A DNA stretch of 64,000 bases from Desulfosudis oleivorans (GCA_020723305.1 DYJC01000006.1:62001-126000), one strand, 5' to 3'. Counted from the stretch's first letter, positions 24,449 through 37,394 are shown. The notes: a model not told the origin generated them from the letters alone. A program made the numbers and translations.

Positions 24449-24865
24449 ATGGAAAGAACCCTGTCAATTATAAAACCGGACGGTGTAAGCCATGGCCTGA
24501 TTGGAGAGGTTATAAAACGCCTTGAAAAAAACCATATTAAAATTATTGCCATAAAAATGATTCAGATGAATCAAAAACAGGCCCAGGGTTTTTATGCTGT
24601 GCATAAAGATAGACCTTTTTTTAACAGCCTGACCACCTTTATGACATCCGGTCCGGTCGTCGTAATGGTGCTGGAAGGCAATAATGTAATTTCAAAATAC
24701 AGGGATTTGATGGGAGCAACAAACTACAAGGAAGCTGCCGAAGGAACCATAAGAAAAGATTTTGCCACCGATATCGAAAAAAATGTTGTGCATGGTTCAG
24801 ACGCTCCGGAAACAGCCGCTTTTGAAATCGGTTATTTCTTCAACAGCTTTGAAATTATGAGTTGA
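24449..24865 (+). CDS. ndk: nucleoside diphosphate kinase
   Basis: 138 residues, standard Ndk length. '[20 protein letters not shown]' at the start, '[20 protein letters not shown]', '[17 protein letters not shown]' and the active-site '[12 protein letters not shown]' whose His carries the phosphate. Transfers the gamma phosphate among NTPs/NDPs and dNTPs/dNDPs in the cytoplasm. AAAGGAAAAAATGAA precedes the ATG. Stop and the next start overlap by one base (TGATG), so translation of the methyltransferase is coupled. Confidence 0.95.
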   Translation: MERTLSIIKPDGVSHGLIGEVIKRLEKNHIKIIAIKMIQMNQKQAQGFYAVHKDRPFFNSLTTFMTSGPVVVMVLEGNNVISKYRDLMGATNYKEAAEGTIRKDFATDIEKNVVHGSDAPETAAFEIGYFFNSFEIMS

Positions 24866-25629
24866 TGACTGAAAACAGAAATTTTGATAACATTACCATT
24901 GTGTTGTACAAGCCTCGATATCCTGAAAATATCGGAGCTGCGGTAAGAGCCGGATACAATATGGGCATCACAAATTTTTGTGTGATCCAGCCTGACGATT
25001 ATGATAAAAATAAAATCCTCAAAATGGCAACACATTCTCTGGCTGATGCGGTTGAGGGTATCCGGCAATATGATACTCTCAAAGAAGCACTCTCTCCGTT
25101 TCATTATATCGTCGGAACAACGGCAAGGCTGGGCAAGCATCGCTACAATCTGACCAACCCGTCGCAGATGGCAAAGAAAATTATTTCTCTGGCAGATCAA
25201 AATAAAATTGCTGTTCTTTTTGGACCGGAGGACCGGGGACTAACCAATGAGAATTTGCAGTATTGCCATAGTGTTGTAAATATTCCCACTGCGGCTTTTT
25301 CATCTCTGAACCTTGCCCAGGCGGTCATGGTCATCTGTTATGAGCTGTTTACAGCTCAAAAAATCGATACCCCATCACATATACCGCGGCTGGCCAGCCG
25401 CCACGAACTGGATGAAATGTATATCCAATTGCAGGACATACTTACTAAAATCAGTTTTTTAAATTATCACAACCCGGATCATTGGATGAATAATATCCGA
25501 TCCTTTTTCTCAAGGCTGGAATTACGGGCCAAGGAAGTAAGCATTATCAGAGGAATCTGCCGGCAGATTAACTGGTATGCAGAAAAAAAATTTAATGACG
25601 GTCTGAATCAAAAAAAACAAGCGTTATAG
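24865..25629 (+). CDS. SpoU/TrmJ-like RNA 2'-O-methyltransferase
   Basis: 254 residues. The three motifs of the SPOUT knot are present: 'LYKPRYPENIGAAVRAGYNM' (motif 1, N-x-G-A-x-R), 'AVLFGPEDRGLTNENL' (motif 2) and 'FSSLNLAQAVMVICYELF' (motif 3). The layout and C-terminal helical extension resemble TrmJ, which methylates ribose 32 of tRNA; another RNA target cannot be excluded. ATG 24865 overlaps the ndk stop and is preferred to a TTG one codon upstream. Confidence 0.85.
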   Translation: MTENRNFDNITIVLYKPRYPENIGAAVRAGYNMGITNFCVIQPDDYDKNKILKMATHSLADAVEGIRQYDTLKEALSPFHYIVGTTARLGKHRYNLTNPSQMAKKIISLADQNKIAVLFGPEDRGLTNENLQYCHSVVNIPTAAFSSLNLAQAVMVICYELFTAQKIDTPSHIPRLASRHELDEMYIQLQDILTKISFLNYHNPDHWMNNIRSFFSRLELRAKEVSIIRGICRQINWYAEKKFNDGLNQKKQAL

Positions 25630-25632
25630 TTT

Positions 25633-26988
25633 ATGAAAAAAAAATTAATTATACTTATATCATGCTTTGTGCTTATAACCATCCTGATTTTCATTAAGAT
25701 TTTTTTTGGCAATGATCTAAATCCCGATGAACGTCACAATTTTACCTCAGCACAATATTATTTTAATGAGTGGATGCCTCCGGCAATATGTGATCCTAAA
25801 GCAGACTCTACCTACAGTGAAATATGGGGGACATCACGATTGAATGATTTTGGTCTTGATTATTTTTTATCCGGTAAATTCGCGCGGATAGCTATGGTGA
25901 TAATAAAATCTGAATTTATTTCCGCACGATTGTTCAGTGGCCTTATTTTTTTCATCTTGGTAATTGTAATGATCAGTATGATCCGACGTGATGAACAACT
26001 GATCTATTTTTATATGATTTTATTTTTGACCCCGCAGGCATGGTTAATGTTTTCCTATACCAATAATGATGCTTTCCCTCTGTTTCTTTCATTCATAGCA
26101 GTGCCTTTATTTTTTACCAATTCCGGGATTATTGATTCAATCAATAAAAATAAGGATAATAAAATTTTACTTAAACTGATCACTGCCGGAATCGTTTTAG
26201 GAATACTCATGATTTCTAAAAGGAATTACTTAGTTTTTGTTTTATATACAGCAACCCTCATGATAGCGTATCTTTTCCGGTTTCCATCAGAAGATGATCA
26301 AATATCAGGCTCTATCTTTACATTACACTTTAATAAAAAATTATTAATACCTTATATCACTATTGGATGTGCTGCGGCGCTGGTGGCAGGCGGACAATTA
26401 GCACTTGATTATAGTGTTAATGGTCCAGATAGGGACGCTAAAATTGACCAATGTATTGAAAAAAAAGCCAAGTTTGAATTTAAGCTGTCGACAATCAAGA
26501 ATGCACCGGAAAAATCATATGATGGATATAGACTGAAAGACAAAGGTGTCTCTTTAACAAACGTAATTCATACCCGAAAATTTTTCATCCAATTGTTTGC
26601 CAGTTTTTTTGGGAGCGCGGGTTATATGACTGCCTATGCCTCGAAGTATTATTATTACGCGATGTTTTTATTTTTAATGATTTTCTCCGGTTATGTTGGT
26701 TATACAATAATGAAAAATGGCAGCAAACAGCATATTTTTTATTTACTCCTGACCGTAACATTTTTGATCATTATGCTGGTTATTTCTCTTTTGTTTTCAT
26801 GGATAGAGGACTTTCAGCCGCAGGGCAGATATTTATTTCCCGTTATCAGCATACTTGGTCTGTTTTTTTATAAAATAAGTGATTTAATAAACAAAAAGAT
26901 TTTTTATGCTTCCTATGGTATTTTTTTTGTTTGTTCGATTGTGGTGTATGTATTTTTGATATTACGGCTGGCATTACAACCAGCATAG
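25633..26988 (+). CDS. DUF2142-like polytopic membrane protein
   Basis: 451 residues with roughly ten membrane spans and a periplasmic loop after the first. 'DLNPDERHNFTSAQYYF' and 'DADSTYSEIWG'-like acidic residues near the start and 'FQPQGRYLFPVIS' near the end are the conserved blocks I associate with DUF2142, a GT-C-like family of presumed membrane glycosyltransferases. It follows the methyltransferase by 3 bases and is AT-rich relative to its neighbours. Substrate unknown. Confidence 0.65.
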   Translation: MKKKLIILISCFVLITILIFIKIFFGNDLNPDERHNFTSAQYYFNEWMPPAICDPKADSTYSEIWGTSRLNDFGLDYFLSGKFARIAMVIIKSEFISARLFSGLIFFILVIVMISMIRRDEQLIYFYMILFLTPQAWLMFSYTNNDAFPLFLSFIAVPLFFTNSGIIDSINKNKDNKILLKLITAGIVLGILMISKRNYLVFVLYTATLMIAYLFRFPSEDDQISGSIFTLHFNKKLLIPYITIGCAAALVAGGQLALDYSVNGPDRDAKIDQCIEKKAKFEFKLSTIKNAPEKSYDGYRLKDKGVSLTNVIHTRKFFIQLFASFFGSAGYMTAYASKYYYYAMFLFLMIFSGYVGYTIMKNGSKQHIFYLLLTVTFLIIMLVISLLFSWIEDFQPQGRYLFPVISILGLFFYKISDLINKKIFYASYGIFFVCSIVVYVFLILRLALQPA

Positions 26989-27047
26989 CAGAATAAGTGG
27001 AATTTTTGAAACATAATCTGAAACAAGCGAAATCAACGTTTGATATT

Positions 27048-27464
27048 TTATTTCTCAAGTTTTTTTTTCAACTGATCATTCAATTTAGCAAAAAGATCCT
27101 TTTGTTTCTTTTTGTGCTCAGCGCGAATGGCCTGGAATTTCTGTTCATTCATTTTCTGAGATTCCTGAAATTTTTTTACCTCTGAAGCAATGCTGCTCTC
27201 CGGCTCTTCCTGTTTAATCTCTTCAATTAAAAGATGATTGAGCAAATAAAGTTTTGTTCCAAAAGCCCCTTCAATAATATCAATGATGTTTCTATCTTTC
27301 ATTTTTTTGCACAGCAGAGAACCCTGCTCTGTTGAAAAGGAAAGCATACGGCTAATATCGTCAATTGAAGGCGGCGTATGATTCTGATGTTCGAAAAGCC
27401 GAATGGATGCTGCAACAAGGTGAGCATCAAAATATAAATTTTTTACTTTTTCACCCATAATCAT
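27048..27464 (-). CDS. winged-helix-like protein with coiled-coil tail, function unknown
   Basis: About 138 residues from ATG 27464; ATG 27458 is equally possible and a longer frame to 27512 has no support. Residues ~5-85 look like a winged helix-turn-helix: 'AHLVAASIRLFEHQNHTPPS', 'IDDISRMLSFSTEQGSLLCK', then 'MKDRNIIDIIEGAFGTKLYL'. The last ~55 residues are a charged coiled coil ending in '...LKKKLEK'. I cannot name the family. It is divergent from eno, so it could control eno or simply share the spacer. Confidence 0.6.
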   Translation of the reverse strand: MIMGEKVKNLYFDAHLVAASIRLFEHQNHTPPSIDDISRMLSFSTEQGSLLCKKMKDRNIIDIIEGAFGTKLYLLNHLLIEEIKQEEPESSIASEVKKFQESQKMNEQKFQAIRAEHKKKQKDLFAKLNDQLKKKLEK

Positions 27465-27583
27465 CACAAACCCATTTTCTATACAACTTCCAACTTGCAA
27501 TATATTGATCAACCGGAGTAGAATCCATGCTAAGTTGGATCATGCACAGGAAAAATTTACTGCATAATTAGCAATTCCATTGC

Positions 27584-27612
27584 TTGACATAAACCCAATT
27601 GAATAGTATCAG
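27584..27612 (+). promoter_or_regulatory. sigma-70-type promoter for eno
   Basis: TTGACA, 17 bases, TATCAG. Perfect -35 and spacing, -10 four of six. The leader to the eno ATG would be about 75 bases. Confidence 0.5.
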
Positions 27613-27675
27613 TTTACCTTAATTTGTCAATACCATGCCCTGTTTACAGACAATTCATTTGTATACAATAAATAA

Positions 27676-28971
<1,296 letters not shown>

Positions 28972-29015
28972 TGGTCGGCAGGCATTATCAAGACATGGGA
29001 TGTAACAATTATTAT

Positions 29016-29867
29016 ATGCTGGTCATTCTCCTGAAGAGAATTTTGCTGTTCCCCCTGTTTTTTCTGATCGTAATATGGTCTCCAGGGACGGCGGGTGCTT
29101 ATATCCTTGAAGTCCCGCATATTCTGGATCTTGCGATAAAAAAAATGGGGGCTCCAGCAACTATCTCCATAACACAGAATCTCATACTTCACGATAATCC
29201 GGATAACCCGGAAGTATTGAAAGAAACGATAAATTACAAACTTCCTGAACAGTTCCGGTCTGATATTATCACAGAGGATATGAGTAAAATTTATCTCTTT
29301 TCCCATAATAATGCCATTACTATCGTCAATAAGAAAGTATCATCAACTGTTGAAGATCTGAACCAATATTATAAAGATCCGCTTCTTTTCCAAAACCCTG
29401 AGTTGCTCAAAGATCGGTTGGTTTTCTTGGGTATAGATGTTGCTGTTTCCAGCCTTGGCCGGTTTAAAAACCAATTTTTTTATGTTATTGGAGCGGTCTA
29501 CCCGGATAAAACCCGACCGCAATTCTGGATAGAAAAGGAATCTTTTCTTCCAACTCGTTTCCTGATTCTGGATCAAACTGATCCGAATCGAAAAAAAAAT
29601 ATTGAATTCAGATATCTGAACTGGATGAAAACTGAGAATTCACATTATCCAATGCGGATCGAAACGTATATCGATGACACACTTCTCAGAACAATCGATG
29701 CTCTTTCGGTCAAATTGAACTCAGATTATGATGATGACTTTTTTAACATCCGTCATCTGCAAACTGCTTATCCGTCTAAAGCCTCTGACACATTTGAACA
29801 AAATCAACCAGATGAACTGAAAGATGTTCAGCAATCAATTGAGGATTTAAAAAGAAGATTTGACTGA
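29016..29867 (+). CDS. periplasmic LolA-like protein, function unknown
   Basis: About 283 residues from ATG 29016; a TTG at about 29042 is also possible. A signal segment 'LLFPLFFLIVIWSPGTAGA' leads to a mature part rich in beta strands with 'PQFWIEKESFLPTRFLI', a pattern typical of the unclosed beta barrel of LolA/outer-membrane lipoprotein-sorting proteins, and 'YPMRIETYIDD' after it. No lipobox. The C-terminus is a charged helix ('DVQQSIEDLKRRF'). It sits between eno and pyrG on the same strand. It could carry a lipid or lipoprotein; inference only. Confidence 0.6.
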   Translation: MLVILLKRILLFPLFFLIVIWSPGTAGAYILEVPHILDLAIKKMGAPATISITQNLILHDNPDNPEVLKETINYKLPEQFRSDIITEDMSKIYLFSHNNAITIVNKKVSSTVEDLNQYYKDPLLFQNPELLKDRLVFLGIDVAVSSLGRFKNQFFYVIGAVYPDKTRPQFWIEKESFLPTRFLILDQTDPNRKKNIEFRYLNWMKTENSHYPMRIETYIDDTLLRTIDALSVKLNSDYDDDFFNIRHLQTAYPSKASDTFEQNQPDELKDVQQSIEDLKRRFD

Positions 29868-31568
<1,701 letters not shown>

Positions 31569-31586
31569 AAAATTACCGGTCAAAAA

Positions 31587-31630
31587 ACATTGCACCCAAT
31601 CCTGATTACCAGGATCGGATGCAGTGTTTT
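31587..31630. terminator. bidirectional terminator between pyrG and the ComEA-like gene
   Basis: A long imperfect stem (ACATTGCA...ATCCTG / CAGGAT...TGCAGTGT, with one wobble and two mismatches) followed by TTTT on the + strand and TTTTTT on the minus strand. It can serve both convergent genes. Confidence 0.75.
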
Positions 31631-31664
31631 CATATGGAATTCAACCACCCGGTGTCTTGCTGAT

Positions 31665-31961
31665 CTATTTGACGGTAATTACATCCTTGTTTGCTTCCCA
31701 AATTTGTTTACCAATTCCTTTCACCTTTGTGATATCTTCCGGTTTTTCAAACGGACCATTTTTTTCACGATATGTGATAATTCGCTGCGCATATTGCTTT
31801 CCAACCCGATCCAGCTTGGTCAGTTCTTCAGCCGTTGCCTTATTGATGTTGATTTTATAGTTTGTTATTTTTTCAACTTCTTTGGCATACCCGGATACAG
31901 CAATACCCATCACGGTTAACAAAATTACGACTACAACACCCATTTTTTTTAACTTTAACAT
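31665..31961 (-). CDS. ComEA-like helix-hairpin-helix protein, secreted
   Basis: 98 residues from ATG 31961, which has GGAG 8 bases upstream. Signal peptide 'MGVVVVILLTVMGIAVSGYA' (residues ~7-26), then a pair of helix-hairpin-helix motifs: 'INKATAEELTKLDRVGKQYA' and 'FEKPEDITKVKGIGKQIWEA'. This is the DNA-binding domain of ComEA without its long linker, common as a small periplasmic protein outside true competence loci. It may bind DNA in the periplasm. No other competence gene is near. Confidence 0.8.
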   Translation of the reverse strand: MLKLKKMGVVVVILLTVMGIAVSGYAKEVEKITNYKININKATAEELTKLDRVGKQYAQRIITYREKNGPFEKPEDITKVKGIGKQIWEANKDVITVK

Positions 31962-32007
31962 TTTTCCATCTCCTTTTTTTTTAATTTTCAGCCAATGCAA
32001 CTCCTTT

Positions 32008-32022
32008 GAACCAATTTCAAAA
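32008..32022. repeat. possible solo terminal repeat of the short element
   Basis: GAACCAATTTCAAAA differs at one base from the 15-bp terminal repeat. No second end is visible, so this may be chance or the last trace of a copy. Confidence 0.25.
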
Positions 32023-32030
32023 AACAACAT

Positions 32031-32298
32031 ATGTAAAAAAAGATATTATCGTTAACAGAAGAAAGAACGATTTTTTTCTTTATTTGTTCAAATCTGAAAA
32101 AAAATTATGACTTCAAAAATTAGATATGGTTACATATTAAATTTATATTATTCATTATATGGCTGAAATTGAATATTGGTTCTTTGGCGTACTTCAACTA
32201 TTAGCTTTCGTTATTTCGTAAGTTAATATGGAGAAATCGAATAGCAACTATTCAGAATGGAGTCAAGAGAAAAAAACGCCTTTTATAAAAAAAAAGAA
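32031..32298. other. AT-rich intergenic region
   Basis: Between the ComEA-like gene and the terminator at 32299. No gene, repeat or RNA motif seen. It should contain the promoter for the ComEA-like gene but no clear hexamer pair stands out. Confidence 0.5.
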
Positions 32299-32326
32299 GC
32301 CTGCTTCAAAAACTTTTGAAGCAGGC
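32299..32326 (-). terminator. terminator of the FN3/Ig-like surface protein gene
   Basis: A perfect 13-bp stem, GCCTGCTTCAAAA / TTTTGAAGCAGGC, with a 2-base tip, followed on the minus strand by CTTC and a run of nine T. Confidence 0.85.
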
Positions 32327-32402
32327 CTCTTTTCTGAAGTAACGGTTTATTGTCCGATCTTCTGATCTATGCAAGCAGGCTATGTAATCAAAGTTGTACC
32401 CT

Positions 32403-34979
32403 TCATTTTTTTACAGTCATCACGGTATATTGATTTCCACTATGGCCATTGCCACCAAGGTTTACCTTCCCTGCATTGTAATCCTTTTTCAAAATCTTCA
32501 TCAAGGATTCTGTCTTCAATTTATTTCCTGTGTTGGTAAAACCCGATAACCAGGAAGGAATCGGATACCGATCGTCAAATGCAATGTAGACGGTCGCGGG
32601 AATATTGATATCGAACGACAGGAATGTACTATCGGTTCTTAACTTGTCATCGTTGGCTGTCTGAATGAACATCGACTTCAACAAGTAGGATGGAATTTCA
32701 CTGTAAACGTACGAACGGTCAATATAACAGGTAGAACCATTGGACAAAGCTGTTTTCACCGGATAAATTTTGCCCGATGCTGCTTTAAGATTGGATATCG
32801 TGAGATTCACAACAACCGGTTTTTTAACAACCATGACTGTATATTGATTTCCAGCATTGCCGTTACCGCCAAGCGTTATCTTCCCGGCAGTGTAGTCCTT
32901 TTTCAAAATCTTCATCAGGGATTCCGTCTTTAGTTTATTTCCGGTGTTGGTAAAACCAGACAGCCATGAAGGAATCGCATACCGATCATCAAATGCGACA
33001 TAGACGGTTACGGGGATATTGACCGTAAAGGATAAAAATGCGCTCTCGGTTCTCAGCTTGTCACTATTGGCGGTCTGAATATATGTCGATTGCAGCAGGT
33101 AGGAAGGAACTTCGCTGTACACATATGTGCGGTCAATATAACAAGTGGAACCATTGTTTAGGCCCTGTTTAATCCGATATGATTTTCCTGATACTGCTGT
33201 AAGATTTGTAATTACAAGATCCGTAGACGGGGGTGGAGTGATAATTGGTATTCTGTAAAAAACCGTCACCACCTGAATACCCGCATTACCCGCAGCATCG
33301 GATGCTGTAATAGTCAGGATATTATCCCCCTCGGCAAGAGAAACACCGGATATTGACCATGTTGCTGTTCCCGCAGCAATCCCGCTGCCACCTCTTGAAT
33401 TACTCCATTTCACCTGCTGAATTGCTCCTGAATTATCACTGGCAACACCTGAAATCGTAATCGTTTGCAACTCTGTTTCATACCTTGCAGTTGATCCAAA
33501 GACAGGTGTCTGAACCCGAATCTCAGGCTTCACGGTATCGGGTAGTGTATATTTTACTTTAAGGGTTGCAGTCCCCTTATTCCCGGCCTTATCCAGAGCA
33601 GCAATGATTATTGTATTATCTCCCTCAGTCAGTGAAATGGAAGGAGTGGACCAATTCGTGGTTCCGGAAGCATCCCCTCCCACCCCGGAATCAAAACCAG
33701 TAACATTCTGCCAGGAAACCCTGACAACACCTACATTATCGGTCGCACTTCCGGCCAAACTGATGGATGGCTTATCGGTTTCATAGGTAGAAGCATTTGC
33801 AGGAGAAATGATCACTATTTGAGGAACCGTGGTGTCCGGCAGACGATAAATTACCGATACAACCTGAGTACCCGCATTTCCTGCAGCATCAGTTGCTGTA
33901 ATGGTCAACAGATTCTCACCCTCTGATAGAGAAATACCGGATATTGACCAGGTTGTTGTGCCAAGAGCCAACCCGTTACCACCTCTTGAATTATTCCAGG
34001 ATACCTCTGTGATACCCTCATTGTCGGAAGCGGTTCCGGAAAGATTAATTGTGGAAACTGTTGTATCATATGTACCGCTTGTTGCTGGGGCTTGGATCAA
34101 GATTGTCGGTTTTTCCGTATCCTTCACGGATAATACAGTTGTCCATGTAACAGCTTCCGAATTTACACTTTCGCCAGAGTCATTATATGCACGTACAACA
34201 AAATAATAGGTCTTCCCTTCCTCAAGCGGCAATACTGAAAGTGCAACCTGTGTGGTATTTCCAGCATCCCAACGATCTGGATAGGAATCGGGTATTGTTC
34301 CATAATAAATCCGATAACCTAAAACAATCCCGCCACTTTGTGTCCATGACAAAACCGGACCCGATCCTGAAGATATGGTTGATGATCCAACTCCGGAAGG
34401 TGCTGTCAGCATAACGGTACTGGAATAGCCGCTTTCATTGCCGGACTGATCCACGGCACTGACGGCACAAAAATATTGAATCCCGGGTTCAAGACCGCTG
34501 AAAGTGTAACCGGTCGTTTTACCAACCGGTATAAACGGGTTATAACTCCCTGCCGATTTACCGAAATACACACGGTATTCTTTTAAATCCGTCTCCGTAT
34601 TTGCCTGCCATGACAGGGAACCTGCCTGATTGTTTGCTGACAAACCCTGCGGCTGGGCCGGGGGGGTATTGTCCGGTGCAGTATAGGTTATCTCATTGGA
34701 ATTTTCACTTTCGCCGGCAGCATTATACGCACGAACAATTAGATAATATGTAACCCCTTCCGTCAATGGCAGAGAAGACAAGGCATAACTATTTGTTGTG
34801 ATTTCAACATAATTTGTGTATTCCCCACTGACCTGGCTGTAATAAACACGATAACCGGTTACCACCTCTGCGCTTTGATCCCATGCCAATATCGATCCGG
34901 CAAAAGTATTCCGGGAAACCAGAAAAGTTAATAAAAGTATACCCAATCCAATAAAAAAATATCTTCGTTTCATTTCCAA
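32403..34979 (-). CDS. secreted multi-domain surface protein: FN3, Ig-like and PxWLS modules
   Basis: 858 residues. Signal peptide in the first ~28 ('FIGLGILLLTFLVSRNTFAG'). Three fibronectin type III domains follow (about 29-105, 106-195, 200-285; 'GYRVYYSQVSGEY', 'EYRVYFGKSAGSY', 'GYRIYYGTIPDSY'). Next come three ~97-residue Ig-like repeats (about 288-580) each with 'TASDNEGITEVSW'- or 'GNAGTQVVSVIYR'-type ends. The C-terminus is two ~130-residue copies of a module with 'CYIDRTYVYSEVPSYLL', 'IQTAN', 'VYVAFDDRY', 'IPSWLSGFTNTGN' and 'LGGNG'. All parts are adhesive or binding modules; no catalytic site seen. GGAGG lies ~7 bases before the ATG. Likely exported and cell-surface or extracellular. 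Confidence 0.8.
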   Translation of the reverse strand: MEMKRRYFFIGLGILLLTFLVSRNTFAGSILAWDQSAEVVTGYRVYYSQVSGEYTNYVEITTNSYALSSLPLTEGVTYYLIVRAYNAAGESENSNEITYTAPDNTPPAQPQGLSANNQAGSLSWQANTETDLKEYRVYFGKSAGSYNPFIPVGKTTGYTFSGLEPGIQYFCAVSAVDQSGNESGYSSTVMLTAPSGVGSSTISSGSGPVLSWTQSGGIVLGYRIYYGTIPDSYPDRWDAGNTTQVALSVLPLEEGKTYYFVVRAYNDSGESVNSEAVTWTTVLSVKDTEKPTILIQAPATSGTYDTTVSTINLSGTASDNEGITEVSWNNSRGGNGLALGTTTWSISGISLSEGENLLTITATDAAGNAGTQVVSVIYRLPDTTVPQIVIISPANASTYETDKPSISLAGSATDNVGVVRVSWQNVTGFDSGVGGDASGTTNWSTPSISLTEGDNTIIIAALDKAGNKGTATLKVKYTLPDTVKPEIRVQTPVFGSTARYETELQTITISGVASDNSGAIQQVKWSNSRGGSGIAAGTATWSISGVSLAEGDNILTITASDAAGNAGIQVVTVFYRIPIITPPPSTDLVITNLTAVSGKSYRIKQGLNNGSTCYIDRTYVYSEVPSYLLQSTYIQTANSDKLRTESAFLSFTVNIPVTVYVAFDDRYAIPSWLSGFTNTGNKLKTESLMKILKKDYTAGKITLGGNGNAGNQYTVMVVKKPVVVNLTISNLKAASGKIYPVKTALSNGSTCYIDRSYVYSEIPSYLLKSMFIQTANDDKLRTDSTFLSFDINIPATVYIAFDDRYPIPSWLSGFTNTGNKLKTESLMKILKKDYNAGKVNLGGNGHSGNQYTVMTVKK

Positions 34980-35600
34980 CCTCCGGGTACTAAAGTTAAA
35001 ACATTACCATAATAAAACAATAACAATATTGATATCAGACAAATACCTAAAGCTTTAGTAAATCTTTCAAGCAGAATGTGAGGTGGTGGTTTCGATCACG
35101 AGGTGAAAAGGAAGATCAGCGAAAAATTAATACCGAATAGTTTGGCAACACATATGCCATTTGTCTTGATCGGATCATTATATTGTTTCCAAAAATACGG
35201 TTCTGACGTTTTGAAAAATTTTATCTCTTGCAACAAGTTTACATTAAGAAATACTATGGATCTAAATGGTCTGAATTTTTACTTAAGATTGAACTACAGT
35301 AACGATTTGAGAAAATTTATTCATATTGAGATGAATTGCTCTACATTATAACTTTTTTTTCACAATATCAATAAAATCATATTTCTTAAAAAAACACAAC
35401 GTATTGAATATTTAGATAAAATTATTAAACATATCAAAAGGCACAATCTTTGCTAATGACACGGGGAACATATCGACATTCGTAAAGCGATTTTTATTGC
35501 CAAGCAAGGATTTTGTGTGTAACTAAATGTGACTTTCAGATTTATAATATACTAAAAACTTTGTAGCATCAACAACCAAATTATCAAATAAGGGGGATCA
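34980..35600. other. 620-bp AT-rich spacer between two divergent surface-protein genes
   Basis: Holds the promoters of both genes. A perfect TATAAT at 35543-35548 lies 52 bases before the PKD gene start, with no good -35. The only reading frame of note (35103-35351) has no ribosome site and no family resemblance. No RNA motif recognised. Confidence 0.5.
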
Positions 35601-37394
35601 ATGAAGAAAAGTATATCTGTTTTTGTGATGATTCTAACAATCGTATTTCTCAACTCTACCGTATTTGCACAAGTCTACAATAGAGTTGAAATTCCGGAAG
35701 GAGAATCTGCTTTTGCCGATGAAGTAATCTCCTATACAGATGACCCGGCTGTTGGAGATGCTTATGACAACCCCGACGACGCACTAGGTACGCCGGATTA
35801 CAATGAAGCGACAGAAAGCGGTCAGGTCAGCCTGGGTGACAATGGTTCAATTGTTCTGAAATTCACCGATAACGCACTGACTACCTCCGGCAACAGTGAT
35901 GACGATCTTTGGATTTTTGAGGTCGGTGAGGTGGAGCCCGGAGATATTGAAATCAGTAAAAACGGTTCAACCTGGATAAGTGTCGGCAGCATCGCAGGCT
36001 CAACATCAGGAATTGACATTGATGCATATCTTGGATCCGGTGTAGAATTATGGGGAAAATATTCCTACGTCCGGATAACAGATGCCGGAGGAGGGGTAAC
36101 AACCGGCCAGCCGTACCCAGGTGTTGATGTTGATGCGGTTGCTGCTATCAGTTCAGTCGCGCCCGTCGGAACGGAAGATTATCCTAAAGCAATACCCGGA
36201 GGAGTACAGGATGTTGCCGAAGGTGTGACCGTTACATTAAATGGAGCTTACTCCACGCCACCTAAAAATGGAAGTATTGTTTCCTGGTCATGGACCCAGT
36301 TGTCAGGAGGCACTCCTGTCACACTTACCAACTCATCAACTGCAATTGCGACTTTTACCGCGCCGGCGACTGCACCGGAAGCGCTTACTTTTCAACTTAC
36401 GGTAACCGGCAATAACGGCTATACAGATACGGATACAACGATAGTCAATATAGTCGACGGCCATCGAAAACCGACTGCCGGTATCAACCCGGAATCACAA
36501 ACCGTCGAGGAAGGAGCTACCGTAACACTGATTTCTAACTCAACTGACCCGGATGGTACAATCGCAGCTTACCAGTGGGCACAAAAATCCGGAACAGCCG
36601 TTACACTTTCCAGCTCAACTGCATCAACGGTTACCTTCACAGCGCCCAATGTCGGTGTCAGCGGTGAATCCCTTCAATTTAAACTTACGATAACAGATAA
36701 CGACGGGTTAAAAAATACTGCAACTGCTATTGTGATCGTTGTAAACGACACGAATACAAAACCAACTGCAGATGCAGGCCCTGATCAAACCGTAACACAA
36801 GAAGCTACCGTAACACTGAATGGAACCGGTTCATCAGACCCTGATTCAGGAGACACGATCACATACAGTTGGGCAAAGATTTCCGGCCCGAACGTTACTT
36901 TATCCAATGCTACAGCTGCTTCACCAACTTTCACCGCTCCCAGTTCTGCTGAAAATTATGCACTGGTGTTTCAGTTGACGGTTACCGACAATGGAGGCCT
37001 TAAGGGAACAGATACCGTCACTGTGAATGTCAATAAACCAGGCAGTAACAACACAGCTCCAACCGCAAATGCCGGAGCGGACCAGAATGTCGCAGCCGGT
37101 GCGAGCGTTACCCTTGACGGGTCAGCCTCCACCGATGCAGAAGACAATTCAATAACAAGCTTCTTCTGGCGTCAATTGTCCGGAACTCCAGTAGCATTGT
37201 CTGACCCAGCATCCGAACAGCCGACTTTTACTGCTCCAGCAGCAGGAAATGTATCGCTTGAATTTGAATTGACCGTGACAGATTCTGAAAATTTCTCAGG
37301 TACAGATAAATGTGTAATCACGGTTGCTCCCGCTGCGACTGGCGGATCAGATGATAGTGACTCCTGTTTTATTAACAGTATGTCCTGGAAATAA
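35601..37394 (+). CDS. secreted PKD-repeat surface protein
   Basis: 597 residues. Signal peptide 'VMILTIVFLNSTVFA' cut before QVYN. Residues ~25-190 form a domain seen in secreted proteins with 'DALGTPDYNE', 'GSIVLKFTDNAL', 'DLWIFEVGEVEPGDIEISK' and 'VDVDAVAAI', probably a beta sandwich with Ca-binding acidic residues. Four PKD/REJ-like repeats follow (about 200-285, 290-380, 386-475, 480-575), each with 'G-A-x-V-T-L-x-G' starts and 'T-F-T-A-P' and 'L-T-V-T-D' ends. The protein ends 'DDSDSCFINSMSWK', a short form of the Cys-Phe-Ile tail common in delta-proteobacterial surface proteins. AAGGGGG precedes the ATG. Confidence 0.75.
   Translation: MKKSISVFVMILTIVFLNSTVFAQVYNRVEIPEGESAFADEVISYTDDPAVGDAYDNPDDALGTPDYNEATESGQVSLGDNGSIVLKFTDNALTTSGNSDDDLWIFEVGEVEPGDIEISKNGSTWISVGSIAGSTSGIDIDAYLGSGVELWGKYSYVRITDAGGGVTTGQPYPGVDVDAVAAISSVAPVGTEDYPKAIPGGVQDVAEGVTVTLNGAYSTPPKNGSIVSWSWTQLSGGTPVTLTNSSTAIATFTAPATAPEALTFQLTVTGNNGYTDTDTTIVNIVDGHRKPTAGINPESQTVEEGATVTLISNSTDPDGTIAAYQWAQKSGTAVTLSSSTASTVTFTAPNVGVSGESLQFKLTITDNDGLKNTATAIVIVVNDTNTKPTADAGPDQTVTQEATVTLNGTGSSDPDSGDTITYSWAKISGPNVTLSNATAASPTFTAPSSAENYALVFQLTVTDNGGLKGTDTVTVNVNKPGSNNTAPTANAGADQNVAAGASVTLDGSASTDAEDNSITSFFWRQLSGTPVALSDPASEQPTFTAPAAGNVSLEFELTVTDSENFSGTDKCVITVAPAATGGSDDSDSCFINSMSWK

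Noticed and set aside
35103-35351. 82-residue frame in the spacer between surface-protein genes
   Set aside because: No ribosome site, no recognisable motif, AT-driven composition.
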